Shown piece after piece: positions 13,942 to 22,788 of a stretch of DNA of 36,962 nt (position 1 is its first letter; the number at the start of each line of letters is the position of its first letter). Location of the stretch: the NCBI GenBank assembly GCA_021372435.1, contig JAJFUK010000096.1, positions 1-36,962 of the forward strand, in the 5' to 3' direction. The position numbers and the translations under genes were made by a program. Under the pieces are notes generated by a model. The model did not search any database and was not told where the DNA came from. It saw only the letters and a program-made list of their open reading frames with translations. This DNA is from Actinomycetes bacterium. Lineage in GTDB: Bacteria > Actinomycetota > Thermoleophilia > RBG-16-64-13.

Positions 13942-16238
13942 TCAAGGGCAAGATCCCGGGTGAGCCCACCGGGATCGAGATCCGGAAGTCCATCTGCACC
14001 ATCTGCGACCCCCAGACCCAATGCGGTCTCGACTGCTACGTCAAGGACGGCCGTATCATCAAGGTCGAGGGCTCTCTCGAGAACCCGCAGAGCGTGGGAA
14101 CGCTCTGCGCGAAGGGCGCGGCCCAGCGTCAGTGGGTCTACCACGAGGACCGGCTTCGGACCCCTCTGAAGCGCGTCGGCCCTCGCGGCTCGGGAGAGAT
14201 GAAGCCGATCTCCTGGACCGAGGCCCTCGAGACCGTGACGGAGAACCTCCAGCGGTTCAAGGCCGAGAGCGGACCGGAGTCGGTGGTCTTCTATTGCGGT
14301 TATCCCAAACAGCTCCGGCCTTTTCTGCAGCGCTTGGCGCTCCAGTTCGGCTCTCCCAACTACTGTACCGAGTCGAGCACCTGCTTCACCGCTATGGCCA
14401 TGGCCTGGCGCCTCACCTACGGTCAGATGGGCGGACCCGATCTTGGCAGGACCAAATGCCTCCTGGTCTGGACGGGCAACCCCTTCCACGCGCGGCCCTT
14501 CGAGGCAGGCCGGCTTTTCGACGCCCGCGAGCGGGGAGTGAAGTTCATAGTGGTCGACCCGCGCCTCTCGCCCATGGCGGCGATCGCCGATGTGCATCTG
14601 CGACTCCGGCCGGGTACCGACGGGGCTCTCGCCTTGGCCATGGCCAACGTGATGATCAGTGAAGGACTCTATGATCGCGAGTTCGTCTCCGCTTGGACGA
14701 GGGGCTTCGACGAGTTCCGCGCCTACGCGGCCGGGTTCACTTTGGAGCAAGCCGAGTCGATCACCGGCGTGCCCGCGGCCCTCATCCATGAAGCCGCCGT
14801 CCTGTATGCGACGACCAAACCGGCGGCCGTGATGACCAGTGCCGCGCCGGTGGTCCACCATACCAACGGCGTGCAGAACCAGCGCGCGGTGACGGCCCTG
14901 GCCGGCTTGACCGGCAATTTCGACGTTCCCGGCGGGAACGTGGTCCAACCCGGAGGATGGCTGGAGGTGAGCGGCGCCGGCTTTGCCACGCGGGAGCACG
15001 AGTTCGCGGTGCCCCGCCGCTGGGCCGACCTGCCCCCGCGCGTCGGCGGCGAGCGCTTCCCGGTCTGGACGGAGATGGTCGACCAAGCCCAAGCGATGGA
15101 CCTGCCCCGTCAACTGCTGACCGGCCAACCCTACCCTTTGCGCGGCCTGGTAGCGTTCGGCATGAACCACCGAATGTGGCCCGATCCGCAGGGTCTGCTG
15201 GCCGCCCTGGAGAAGCTCGACTTCATCTGCGACGTCGATCCTTACCTCACCGACAGCGCCAAGTACGCCGACATCGTCCTGCCTGCCTGCACGTCCGTGG
15301 AACGGACCGAGGTACGCTGCTATCCGCAGAAGTACATCATCTACACGCACCCCGTGATCGAGCTCTTGGGCGAGTCGCGGTCCGACACCGACATCATCTT
15401 CGGCCTGGCCAACAAGCTGGGACTGGATGATCCCTTGCTCAACCCGACGGGCGCACCCGCGCAAGCGACGCAGGAGGCGGCCGCGGCGGCCGGCGGGACG
15501 GTGGGTGACGCGGCCGGCGGGACGGGCGCGCCTGCTTCGCAAGGTGAAGCAGGCCGGGGCTTTCTGCCCAACGGGGCTCCCGACTTCGGCAGGGTGTTCG
15601 ACGAGGCCATGGACTGGATCCTGGAGCCCAGTGGTATGAAGGTAGCGGGATTGAAGGAACATCCCGGCGGCATGCCGGTGCCGGACCCCTTGCCGGTCGT
15701 CTTCAAGAAGTACGAGAAGAACGGCTTCCCCACTCCCAGCGGGAAGATGGAGTTCTCTTCAACCCTCCTCGAGAAGTACTCCGACCGCCCCGGCATCGCC
15801 GGCCTGCCGCTCTATGCCGAACCCAGGTTGAGCCCGGTCTCCTCCCCCGAAGTGGCCGAGGAATACCCACTGGTCCTAGGGACCGGCACACGGCTCCCCA
15901 TGTTCATCCATTCGCGCACCTTCCGGCTTCCCTGGACCCGTAGCCTACGCCGCGCGCCCCAGGCCGACATCAACCCGGCCACCGCCCGCCGGCTGGGCAT
16001 AGCGCAGGGAGACCGCGTCGAGTTGTCGACGCCGGCCGGCTCCATCGAAGTGCTGGCCAACATCACCGAGCTTGCCCACCCGGAGACCGTGCACATGTAC
16101 CACGATTATCCGGAGGCCGATGCCAACAGCCTGCTTTCAAGCGACTACCTCGACCCGATCTCCGGCTTTCCCGGCTTCAAGGCTTCACTTTGCACCGTGA
16201 AGAAAGTGGCGCTCCGCGACCAGGAGGTACAGCCATGA
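13920..16238 (+). CDS. Molybdopterin oxidoreductase, catalytic subunit (Psr/Phs/acetylene hydratase-like)
   Basis: The protein has 772 residues of the DMSO-reductase superfamily. An N-terminal Fe-S motif is C26-x2-C29-x5-C35 with C39 close by and C63 in GTLCAKGAA. Cofactor-binding stretches include KCLLVWTGNPFHARPFEAGRL, VKFIVVDPRLSPMA and LRLRPGTDGALALA; the C-terminal domain has GTGTRLPMFIHSRTFRLPWTR and ADINPATARRLGIAQGDRVEL. Cys155 in TESSTCFTAMAMAW occupies the place of the Mo ligand, as in polysulfide or thiosulfate reductases and acetylene hydratase. No Tat signal is visible, so it is probably cytoplasmic. Residues about 509-550 are an Ala/Gly insertion. Substrate unknown. ATGA overlap with the next gene. 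Confidence 0.88.
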   Translation: MDKLQRMIKGKIPGEPTGIEIRKSICTICDPQTQCGLDCYVKDGRIIKVEGSLENPQSVGTLCAKGAAQRQWVYHEDRLRTPLKRVGPRGSGEMKPISWTEALETVTENLQRFKAESGPESVVFYCGYPKQLRPFLQRLALQFGSPNYCTESSTCFTAMAMAWRLTYGQMGGPDLGRTKCLLVWTGNPFHARPFEAGRLFDARERGVKFIVVDPRLSPMAAIADVHLRLRPGTDGALALAMANVMISEGLYDREFVSAWTRGFDEFRAYAAGFTLEQAESITGVPAALIHEAAVLYATTKPAAVMTSAAPVVHHTNGVQNQRAVTALAGLTGNFDVPGGNVVQPGGWLEVSGAGFATREHEFAVPRRWADLPPRVGGERFPVWTEMVDQAQAMDLPRQLLTGQPYPLRGLVAFGMNHRMWPDPQGLLAALEKLDFICDVDPYLTDSAKYADIVLPACTSVERTEVRCYPQKYIIYTHPVIELLGESRSDTDIIFGLANKLGLDDPLLNPTGAPAQATQEAAAAAGGTVGDAAGGTGAPASQGEAGRGFLPNGAPDFGRVFDEAMDWILEPSGMKVAGLKEHPGGMPVPDPLPVVFKKYEKNGFPTPSGKMEFSSTLLEKYSDRPGIAGLPLYAEPRLSPVSSPEVAEEYPLVLGTGTRLPMFIHSRTFRLPWTRSLRRAPQADINPATARRLGIAQGDRVELSTPAGSIEVLANITELAHPETVHMYHDYPEADANSLLSSDYLDPISGFPGFKASLCTVKKVALRDQEVQP
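15486..15554. repeat. Direct repeat and palindrome inside the Mo-enzyme insertion
   Basis: GCGGCCGGCGGGACGG occurs at 15486-15501 and exactly again at 15510-15525, 24 bases (8 codons) apart. It encodes the repeat AAGGTVGD / AAGGTGAP. Directly after it, GCCTGCTTC (15530-15538) and GAAGCAGGC (15546-15554) form a perfect 9-bp inverted repeat. The frame stays open through both. This low-complexity stretch interrupts an otherwise conserved enzyme. Confidence 0.8.
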
Positions 16239-16738
16239 GCCACGCGTTCTATCTCGACATCGACCGCTGCACCGGCTGCTTCGCCTGCGCGGTAGCGTGC
16301 ATGGATCAGAACGATCTGGAGATCGGCGCCGAACCCACCGCCTGGCGTCAGGTCTTCACGGTGGAGACGGGGAGCGGCCCCTCCGCCCGGCTGCGCTACG
16401 TCTCGCTGGCCTGCATGCACTGCGAAGACGCACCCTGCCTCATGGCCTGCCCCACCGGCGCTATCGCCCGCGAGGCCGGTACCCGGGTGGTGCGGGTCGA
16501 CGCCGACCTCTGCATAGGATGTCACAGCTGCTCCATCGCCTGCCCTTTCGGGGTTCCGCGCTTCGGTGAGGACGGCACGATGCAGAAGTGCGACCTCTGC
16601 AGTGTCAGGCTCGAGCATGGTCTCGAGCCGGCCTGCGTCCGGGTCTGTCCCAGCAAGGCCCTGCGTCAAGGCAGCCCGAACGTGCTTGGAAGCGACGTGG
16701 AGAAGAAGGCCGCCGGGCGTTTGGCCGCCGGGTCCTGA
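16235..16738 (+). CDS. Four-cluster ferredoxin subunit (PsrB/PhsB/DmsB-like)
   Basis: The protein has 167 residues, with CAGGAGG before the ATG at 16235, which overlaps the stop of the catalytic subunit. Cys groups in order are CTGCFACAVAC (12-22), CMHCEDAPCLMACPTGAI (about 66-83), CIGCHSCSIACPFG, and CDLC...CVRVCP. This is the standard layout of the electron-transfer subunit that carries four [4Fe-4S] clusters beside a DMSO-reductase-type Mo subunit. No membrane anchor gene (PsrC/NrfD) follows, so electrons probably come from the FAD protein encoded upstream rather than from quinol. That link is inference. Confidence 0.92.
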   Translation: MSHAFYLDIDRCTGCFACAVACMDQNDLEIGAEPTAWRQVFTVETGSGPSARLRYVSLACMHCEDAPCLMACPTGAIAREAGTRVVRVDADLCIGCHSCSIACPFGVPRFGEDGTMQKCDLCSVRLEHGLEPACVRVCPSKALRQGSPNVLGSDVEKKAAGRLAAGS

Positions 16739-16861
16739 CACGCTGCGTCAGAACTCGTCCGAGAACGAAGTTGCGCCGCCAGAGCCGCACGGGGCGGCCG
16801 CGAGTACGCGGCGAACGTTGGTAGCGGCGCCATGTCCGCGACCGAGCGCGACACATCACGC

Positions 16862-16881
16862 CGCCCGGTGTGCACCGGGCG
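16862..16881. terminator. Hairpin between convergent operons
   Basis: CGCCCGGTG (16862-16870) and CACCGGGCG (16873-16881) are perfect 9-bp inverted repeats. They lie between the plus-strand Mo/ferredoxin operon (stop 16738) and the minus-strand HD-GYP gene (stop 16905). No T tract follows, so it is a terminator candidate by position only. Confidence 0.45.
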
Positions 16882-16904
16882 CGGCCTCGTTGTGAGACGC
16901 GTTC

Positions 16905-18305
16905 TCAGACGAGTGCGAAGATGGCCGGATCGACGGCCGGAAGTTGTCCCATGTTCGCCGGGTTCAATACGCCCGCGATGGAGCGCGCGAACTCGTCTCC
17001 CGCCCGCTCGTCGAGCGCCACTATCGTTCCCGGCTCCCCTCCGCTCACGACGCGGACCTTCGGGCGGTCCAAGGGAGCGCCTACTACAGGCGGCTCGCAT
17101 ACCACGCCCAGCTCCCCACTAGACAACCGCACCATCGTGCCCGGAGGATAGATGCCCATTATCTCCGCGAAGAGCTTCACGAGGACCGGGTCGAAGAGCG
17201 TGCCGGCGTTCTCGACCAGATGTACCAGAGCTTCGTGCGGGGTGAAGTTGTACTCGCGATAGGGGCGCTTAGTGGTCAAGGCGTCATAGCGATCGGTGAT
17301 CGCGACGATGTTCCCGAACAGGCTGACCCTATCCTTGATCTCGGTATGCGGGTAACCGCTCATGTCGTAGTTGAGATGGTGTTCGAACGCCACCACGACT
17401 GCCCTCATCCCAGGCGCGGTCAAACGGCCGTTGGCCAGGAGGGAGTGGGCCGCGAGGATGGGATGACGGCGCATCTCCTCCCACTCCTCTTCGGTCAGGG
17501 CCCCCGTCTTCTGGAGAACGTCCGGATCGACCTCGAGCTTGCCCGCATCGTGGAGAAAAGCCGCGAGGCAGAGCTCCCCCAACTTCGACTTGCTGAGACC
17601 CAAACGTTGGCCCAACAGCACGGAGAGCACGGCCACATTGGTGGAGTGGGTGATGAGGTATCGGTCGAAATCCTTGATGGTCGTCAGCGCCACAAGCGAC
17701 CGGGGGTCTCGGAGAACCTGGTCGACCACGGCCTGAGTGACGTGGCGAAGATGCCGGACGACCCCGGGCCGGTGCGGCCCCTCTTCCCCGCTCATCTCCT
17801 CGCTCATCTGCATGGCGGCTGCGTAGGCCTCGACCGGGGCGATCGCCTGGGGCTGGGCCCCGACGCCGACGGCGTCGACCCTTATCTGCGTCACCCCTGC
17901 CGCCAGCAGAGCGTCGGCAAGGTCGCCCGGCTCGGCCGCCCGGAACTCCGCCAGGACCTTGAGCGCCCGGATCAGCTCGTCTTCGGACAGTCCTTCCGAG
18001 AACGTCAGCGTGCCGGCTTCCCACGTCTCGAATAACTCGATGAGATGCGTGAACCGCTCGTAGTTGGAGACGCTCGTGCGGACGCGCGACCTGCCGATGA
18101 ACACGCAATGGCTGTGGACCCCGATGGTGACCGAGCCTTCCTCGTGACCCATCTCGGCGAGCAGCCGGCTGAGGGTAGCGACTGCCTGCTGCAGAACGGC
18201 GTTGTCGGGTCCGTAGTAGGAGGCGGTGCGGATCGCCGCGGTGAAAGACAAGACCAGGTTCTGTCCGGCGACCACCGTCCGGGCCGGCCCCGGGCCCCCG
18301 TTCAT
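16905..18305 (-). CDS. HD-GYP-type phosphohydrolase with an extra N-terminal module
   Basis: The protein has 466 residues. The HD-GYP domain spans about 205-385: H220, HD at 252-253 (FLHDAGK, with K256), H281, HH at 309-310, GYP at 317-319, and ITDRYDALTTKRPYR (336-350). HD-GYP proteins usually degrade cyclic di-GMP. The usual HHExxDGxGYP is HHLNYDMSGYP here, so two customary residues are changed while the histidines and aspartate are kept. Residues about 20-120 form a module that matches the start of the neighbouring HEAT-repeat protein. It overlaps that gene by 4 bases (ATGA) as the second gene of a two-gene operon. A signalling role is likely; activity is untested. Confidence 0.88.
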   Translation of the reverse strand: MNGGPGPARTVVAGQNLVLSFTAAIRTASYYGPDNAVLQQAVATLSRLLAEMGHEEGSVTIGVHSHCVFIGRSRVRTSVSNYERFTHLIELFETWEAGTLTFSEGLSEDELIRALKVLAEFRAAEPGDLADALLAAGVTQIRVDAVGVGAQPQAIAPVEAYAAAMQMSEEMSGEEGPHRPGVVRHLRHVTQAVVDQVLRDPRSLVALTTIKDFDRYLITHSTNVAVLSVLLGQRLGLSKSKLGELCLAAFLHDAGKLEVDPDVLQKTGALTEEEWEEMRRHPILAAHSLLANGRLTAPGMRAVVVAFEHHLNYDMSGYPHTEIKDRVSLFGNIVAITDRYDALTTKRPYREYNFTPHEALVHLVENAGTLFDPVLVKLFAEIMGIYPPGTMVRLSSGELGVVCEPPVVGAPLDRPKVRVVSGGEPGTIVALDERAGDEFARSIAGVLNPANMGQLPAVDPAIFALV

Positions 18306-20020
18306 GGTCGCTGCCTCGGGACGGACCCCGGGCCCCTACGCAGTATCCGTTGGGCGGCCTGGCGTACCGGCGCCTCGCGAGAACGGGCGGCTTCCGTCAA
18401 GATCACGGCGGCCTTCGCGGATGACATGGCGCCGAGCGCCTGCAGCGCCGCCACTCGCACCGGCGTGGCCCGAGCCTTGAGATACCGGCGCCTCCACAGC
18501 GCGTCCAGGACGGAGATCGCCCCTTCGCCGCCCAGAGCGGCGAGAGCCGACGTGAAGGCCTCGATCTCCTCGGCGGGCCGGGCGTCGAAGGAACCCGAAA
18601 GCAGATGAGCCTGTAGAGCGGCCTGCCGGCCTGCGTCGGCATGATGCGATAGGCTGCGGGCGGCCAGGGTACGCACAGAGGAATCTTCATCGTCCAGAGC
18701 CTTGAGGAGGACGGCCGCGGGCCGGGAACCTTCTAGCGAGTCAAGGGTACGCACGACCTCTCGCCGGACACGCGTGTCGGCGTGGCGCAGCAGCCTCTCC
18801 AAGCGTGCGGGGAGCTCCGGCTCGGGCGAGCCCGCCATCAGCTGCACGGCATTGCGCACCACATACCAACGTGGATCCTGCATGAGCGGCCAGATGTACC
18901 TTCCGGGCACGCCGTCCTGCATCTGCAAGGCGGCCAACAAGCTCTTGCGGGCCGCCCGGTCGTCGGTTTCGACCAGCAGCTCGAGAACGGCAGGAAGAGC
19001 TCCAGGCAGGATGTTCTCCAGGAACCGCTCTACACGGGAGAACTCCTCGCCCTTGCCCTCGCTGCCTCTGTCGAACAGGGACCTCAGGCCGCTCGGCGTC
19101 AACGCCTCTTCGACTACCGCATCCACGAATCCCGGGGGACGACGCCCCGTCCTCTCTAGAGCGCGCAGCCGGTCGATGATGTCGTTTAGGGCATCGAGGT
19201 CGCGATCTTCGAGATGACGGCCCACCACGGCGGCCAGCGACCCCACCAGAGCCGGGTCGTGCCCCGCCGGTCGCGCCTCCTCGCGGCCGGGTGACTCGTC
19301 ACGGGCAGGCGACTCATCACCGGCGAGTTCGAGCAGTACGATGCCGAAGTCCTCCAACACCCCGAGACCTTCGGCCACCGCTCTTTCGCCCTGTTCCATC
19401 TCGGTCGGGGTGAGAGCCAGTGTCCCCAGGTCGAGACCAAGGGGCGCGACCGGCCGGAGGACGCTTCCGGGACTATCCGCGTGTAGTCCCGCAGCCGACG
19501 CGACCTCGTCCAGCCGGCGCAGGACCGTCTCCCGCAGCACGTCGATAGTCCCCTCGCGGAGCACCTCGCCACCCAGGAAGGGGTCCGCCACCTGATAGTC
19601 GATATGGATGAAATCCTGCTCCCAGAAGGCCGTCGCCAGATCGTGTTCGATGGCAGCGAGATCGTCCGCGTGGGCGAGACAGTTGACAAACGTGTCGAGC
19701 TCCGTCGCTTCCAGCCCGGGGAAGAACGACACCGACCGGATCCCATCCCGGAACAGGAGGAACGCGAGATTGTCCCTGCTCCCGCTGAACGAGTACACGG
19801 GCTGCTCCTCATAGAGCAGCCGGTCCTCTTCCACCTGGAGCACCAAGGGACCACGGGCGCTCACATGTGCATCCACCGCCTCGATGAGCGCGTCGACGGC
19901 TTGGCGGGCGCTGGGATGATCCACAGGATACAGACGGAGTCCGCGGTAGGCCTGGTGCAGCAGCGCGCAGACCTTGTCCACCGAGACGTGTGCAGATGAC
20001 GGCGTCTCCCACCGGCTCAT
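18302..20020 (-). CDS. HEAT-repeat protein sharing the N-terminal module of the HD-GYP neighbour
   Basis: I chose ATG 20020 (MSRWETPSSAHVSVDK); an upstream frame start at 20095 adds 25 polar residues without a ribosome site. The protein has 572 residues. The N-terminus (about 20-120) contains LRLYPVDHPSARQAVDALIEAV...LLFRDGIRSVSFFPGLEATELDTFVNCLAH and aligns almost gap-free with the HD-GYP protein. The C-terminal half has HEAT-like helical repeats: RLLRHADTRVRREVVRTLDSLEG, LLKALDDEDSSVRTLAARSLSHHAD, and AVILTEAARSREAPVRQAAQRILRR. The middle is acidic and low in recognisable domains. It is likely a scaffold working with the HD-GYP protein; function otherwise unknown. Confidence 0.8.
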   Translation of the reverse strand: MSRWETPSSAHVSVDKVCALLHQAYRGLRLYPVDHPSARQAVDALIEAVDAHVSARGPLVLQVEEDRLLYEEQPVYSFSGSRDNLAFLLFRDGIRSVSFFPGLEATELDTFVNCLAHADDLAAIEHDLATAFWEQDFIHIDYQVADPFLGGEVLREGTIDVLRETVLRRLDEVASAAGLHADSPGSVLRPVAPLGLDLGTLALTPTEMEQGERAVAEGLGVLEDFGIVLLELAGDESPARDESPGREEARPAGHDPALVGSLAAVVGRHLEDRDLDALNDIIDRLRALERTGRRPPGFVDAVVEEALTPSGLRSLFDRGSEGKGEEFSRVERFLENILPGALPAVLELLVETDDRAARKSLLAALQMQDGVPGRYIWPLMQDPRWYVVRNAVQLMAGSPEPELPARLERLLRHADTRVRREVVRTLDSLEGSRPAAVLLKALDDEDSSVRTLAARSLSHHADAGRQAALQAHLLSGSFDARPAEEIEAFTSALAALGGEGAISVLDALWRRRYLKARATPVRVAALQALGAMSSAKAAVILTEAARSREAPVRQAAQRILRRGPGSVPRQRP

Positions 20021-20103
20021 GGGACCGTCCCTTGCAGGGAGACCATGATCACGCGTCGGACAGTCACGTTGGGTCCTCCGATGAGTCCGCTCCACGCTGA
20101 TTT

Positions 20104-20111
20104 ATTCTATA
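20104..20111 (-). promoter_or_regulatory. Candidate -10 box for the HEAT/HD-GYP operon
   Basis: On the minus strand the sequence reads TATAGAAT (20111-20104), a good -10 in an AT-rich pocket about 85 bases before the HEAT gene start. No convincing -35 lies 16-18 bases upstream, so the call rests on the -10 alone. The rest of 20021-20207 shows nothing else I can name. Confidence 0.35.
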
Positions 20112-20207
20112 GTCGACGGGCTAAGACCTGCTCCCCACCGAACATGCACCGACGGCCGGGGTTACCGGGGCGGCACCATCGCGCGGCGCCTGGGACCGGC
20201 TCTCAAG

Positions 20208-21929
20208 TCACGGCAGCCCACGTACCCGGTCGGCCAGATCGCAGGCAGCCTTGTACAGCCCGGAGCCGACTTGGATGGTGTCACCCAGTTCCAGGTGCCG
20301 GTCAGAAGTGATCTCATATCGCGGCCACACCGGATACGCGGTACCGCCGTTCGGGTCTCCCGTCGCCGCGAACCGGGTCCAGTACCCCATGATGGCCGCC
20401 GACAGATCCCTGTCGGCCTGTTCGATCGCCCCCAGACCGGAGAATAGGTCGATGGTTCCGAACACATACGGGATCTCCAGCCCATGGAAGGCTCCGAGCC
20501 CCCCGAGGAGGTTCTTGAGCGGAACACGGGTGAATTGGTAGAGATAGGCCGGCGTCGCCTGCGGAACGGCGCCGATCACCGAACCACTTGCCCCTACCGG
20601 CGGCGCGCTCATACAACGGGCCGCGAAGCGGGCGGTCGAGGCGAACCCGACCTCGGTGAGCATCCGGCTGAGGCTGGTGAGAGTCTCGCCTCCTTCCCCG
20701 ACCGGGTACAAGGCCAGCGCTTCCTCGGCGTGAGCGCCGAAGAGCTTCAGCATCTGAGCCTGATAGTCCTCGGCGGAGACCGTGAGGGCCGACAGGAAGA
20801 TGTTGCCCTCGTCGGCGTTGGAGCCGATCAGCAGGGGAACGCTGTGGCGCTCCCCTGCGGCCCACAGCCGGGTGGGCGCGTCGGGGAGGACGTATCCGTC
20901 GGCGACCGGTTTCCAGGTCAGGCCCTGCTCCAACAGACCAGACTCCCCGGCCACTTCCGCCATGGCGGCCAGCAGGTCCTCTACGCTCTTCGCGCGCATC
21001 TGAGCCGCCACGTCTCCGGCCGCATCCACCCCGAGCCGCGCGGCGAAGTCCTCACCCGCGGTTTCCGCCTCTTTCAGCGTGCCCGTAGTCGATACCCCGA
21101 AGCCGTAGTCCAGCAGGATGCCGCTCTGGCTGATGGCCCGGTGGAACAGACCTCCAGCTGGAGGACTCACCAGTAGGTCGAGGATGCTTATGGCTCCGGC
21201 GGATTCGCCGAACACCGTCACGTTATCGGGATCTCCACCGAACCCGGCGATGTTCCTCTGCACCCATTCGAGCGCCGCGATCTGGTCGAGGAGGCCGTAG
21301 TTGCCCGACACCCCCCGCGGCGACTCGGCCGATAAGGCCGGATGGGCCAGAAAGCCCAGCGGTCCCAGCCGGTAGTTGATGGTGACGACCACCACTCCGC
21401 GCACAGCCAAGTTCCGGCCGTCGTAGACGGCCATGGAGCCCGACCCCGTTTCGAAACTACCGCCATGGATCCACACCATGACCGGCAGCCGCTCTTCTGG
21501 GGACCCGGCCGGCGACCACACGTTCAAGTAAAGGCAATCTTCGTCCACCGCGCCGACCGACAACATGCCGGCATAGAAAGATTCGCCCTGGCCCGGTTGC
21601 GGACATGACGGCCCGAAAGAGGTGCAGGCCCGCGGCTCGGTCCATGAGGTGACCGGCTGAGGCGCCTTCCAGCGCAGCTCACCCACCGGAGGAGCGGCAT
21701 AGGGGATTCCCCTGAAGATCCAGATCTCCTCGTCGCCTACCTCTTCGCGCAGGCCGGTGACCGGCCCGGAATCGAGCTGCACCTTCTCCAGACCCGAAGA
21801 GCACCCCGCGAGCACCGTGCCGAGTAGCACGAGAACGAGCAGGAGCATGAGACCGGCCACAAGGACAGCCGCCGGCCTCTTCCCCCGTGACAAGAAGCAC
21901 CCGGGCAAGAACTGCTGCGCAGACCTCAT
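20208..21929 (-). CDS. Type B carboxylesterase, lipoprotein
   Basis: The protein has 573 residues. The N-terminus has a long hydrophobic segment and a lipobox (VLAGC, Cys43), so it is probably exported and lipid-anchored. Family motifs are clear: IFRGIPYAAPPVGELRWKAP (71-90), EDCLYLNVWSP (130-140), the oxyanion HGG (155-157), NYRLGPLGFL, the nucleophile GESAG with Ser243, and a C-terminal FHGLEIPYVFG holding the catalytic His. These enzymes hydrolyse carboxylic esters. The substrate is unknown. It is divergent from the nitroreductase-like gene with about 106 bases between them. Confidence 0.92.
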   Translation of the reverse strand: MRSAQQFLPGCFLSRGKRPAAVLVAGLMLLLVLVLLGTVLAGCSSGLEKVQLDSGPVTGLREEVGDEEIWIFRGIPYAAPPVGELRWKAPQPVTSWTEPRACTSFGPSCPQPGQGESFYAGMLSVGAVDEDCLYLNVWSPAGSPEERLPVMVWIHGGSFETGSGSMAVYDGRNLAVRGVVVVTINYRLGPLGFLAHPALSAESPRGVSGNYGLLDQIAALEWVQRNIAGFGGDPDNVTVFGESAGAISILDLLVSPPAGGLFHRAISQSGILLDYGFGVSTTGTLKEAETAGEDFAARLGVDAAGDVAAQMRAKSVEDLLAAMAEVAGESGLLEQGLTWKPVADGYVLPDAPTRLWAAGERHSVPLLIGSNADEGNIFLSALTVSAEDYQAQMLKLFGAHAEEALALYPVGEGGETLTSLSRMLTEVGFASTARFAARCMSAPPVGASGSVIGAVPQATPAYLYQFTRVPLKNLLGGLGAFHGLEIPYVFGTIDLFSGLGAIEQADRDLSAAIMGYWTRFAATGDPNGGTAYPVWPRYEITSDRHLELGDTIQVGSGLYKAACDLADRVRGLP

Positions 21930-21982
21930 CGTCCACCTCCCCCGGCTGCCCGCGCCGCGGCGGCCGCCGGCCCGATAATCGT

Positions 21983-22000
21983 CTTCCAGTATACTTCCAG
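21983..22000. promoter_or_regulatory. Divergent promoter region with an 11-bp-spaced direct repeat
   Basis: CTTCCAG occurs at 21983-21989 and 21994-22000, one helical turn apart. Between and overlapping them lies AGTATACT, which offers a TATACT -10 on both strands. On the minus strand TCGACG sits 16 bases upstream of TATACT as a fair -35. It lies between the esterase start (21929, minus) and the nitroreductase start (22036, plus) and may serve both. Binding by a regulator is inference. Confidence 0.4.
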
Positions 22001-22035
22001 CGTTTTCGTCGTCGAGACTTCACGATGAAGATGGG

Positions 22036-22788
22036 ATGGAAGTGAGGAGAGCGGCGCGCATGCTCCCGGTACTCGCCTTGGCGGCTTTTCTCGTCGCGGG
22101 CGCGGGTCTTTCCTGCGGCGATCATACCGAGAGCGGGCCGACCTCCACGGCCGGGGACCTTCTGACCGCCCCACCGGCCTCGAGGGAGGACCGATCGGTG
22201 GGACTCCCTGCGCTACGTAAGGAAGGTCCGGTGTCCCTTGAGGAGGCCGTACAGAGCCGCCGCTCGATCCGCGAGTTCTCCGGTGAGCCGCTCACGCTGG
22301 AAGAAGTGGGACAACTCCTGTGGGCGGCGCAAGGGATCACCTCAGCCCAGGGCGCCCGGGCCGCTCCATCAGCCGGTGGCACCTACCCGTTGGAGCTCTA
22401 CCTGGCCGCCGGCGACATCGCCGGACTGGAACCCGGTGTTTACCATTACCGCCCGGCCGGGCACGACCTGGTCGCTGTTTCGGCCGGCGATGTGCGCGCC
22501 CGGCTCGCCGAGGCGAGCCTCGACCAAGCCTGGGTCGGCGAGGCGGCCGCCGACGTCATCATAGCCGCCGTCTACGAAAGAACGAAGGAGAGATACGGCG
22601 AACGCGGAGTCCGTTACGTCCACCTCGAAGCCGGACACGCCGCGCAGAACCTTTGTCTACAGGCGACGGCTCTCGGGCTGGGGGCGGTGACGGTGGGCGC
22701 CTTCACTGACGAAGACGTGCGAACCGTGCTGGGCATGGCCGAAGAAGAGACCCCCCTGTATGTCATCCCCGTGGGGCGCCGCCGGTGA
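22036..22788 (+). CDS. Exported nitroreductase-like (SagB/ThcOx-type) protein
   Basis: The protein has 250 residues from ATG 22036. An alternative ATG at 22060 has GAGGAG upstream and would shorten the leader. The N-terminus is a signal peptide (MLPVLALAAFLVAGAGLSCG) with a weak lipobox-like Cys. The rest is a nitroreductase/SagB-type domain: VQSRRSIREFSGEPLTLEEVGQLLWAAQG, SAGGTYPLELYLAAG, GVYHYRPAGHDL, then HLEAGHAAQNLCLQATALGLGAVTVGAF. The family binds FMN. Finding an export signal on an FMN enzyme of this type is unusual but occurs in Gram-positive anaerobes. Substrate unknown. Confidence 0.85.
   Translation: MEVRRAARMLPVLALAAFLVAGAGLSCGDHTESGPTSTAGDLLTAPPASREDRSVGLPALRKEGPVSLEEAVQSRRSIREFSGEPLTLEEVGQLLWAAQGITSAQGARAAPSAGGTYPLELYLAAGDIAGLEPGVYHYRPAGHDLVAVSAGDVRARLAEASLDQAWVGEAAADVIIAAVYERTKERYGERGVRYVHLEAGHAAQNLCLQATALGLGAVTVGAFTDEDVRTVLGMAEEETPLYVIPVGRRR

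Noticed and set aside
13632-15662. Long minus-strand open frame of 676 codons opposite the FAD and Mo genes
   Set aside because: It mirrors the third-base GC bias of the real plus-strand genes and has a composition typical of antisense shadows. The plus-strand products have clear family motifs.
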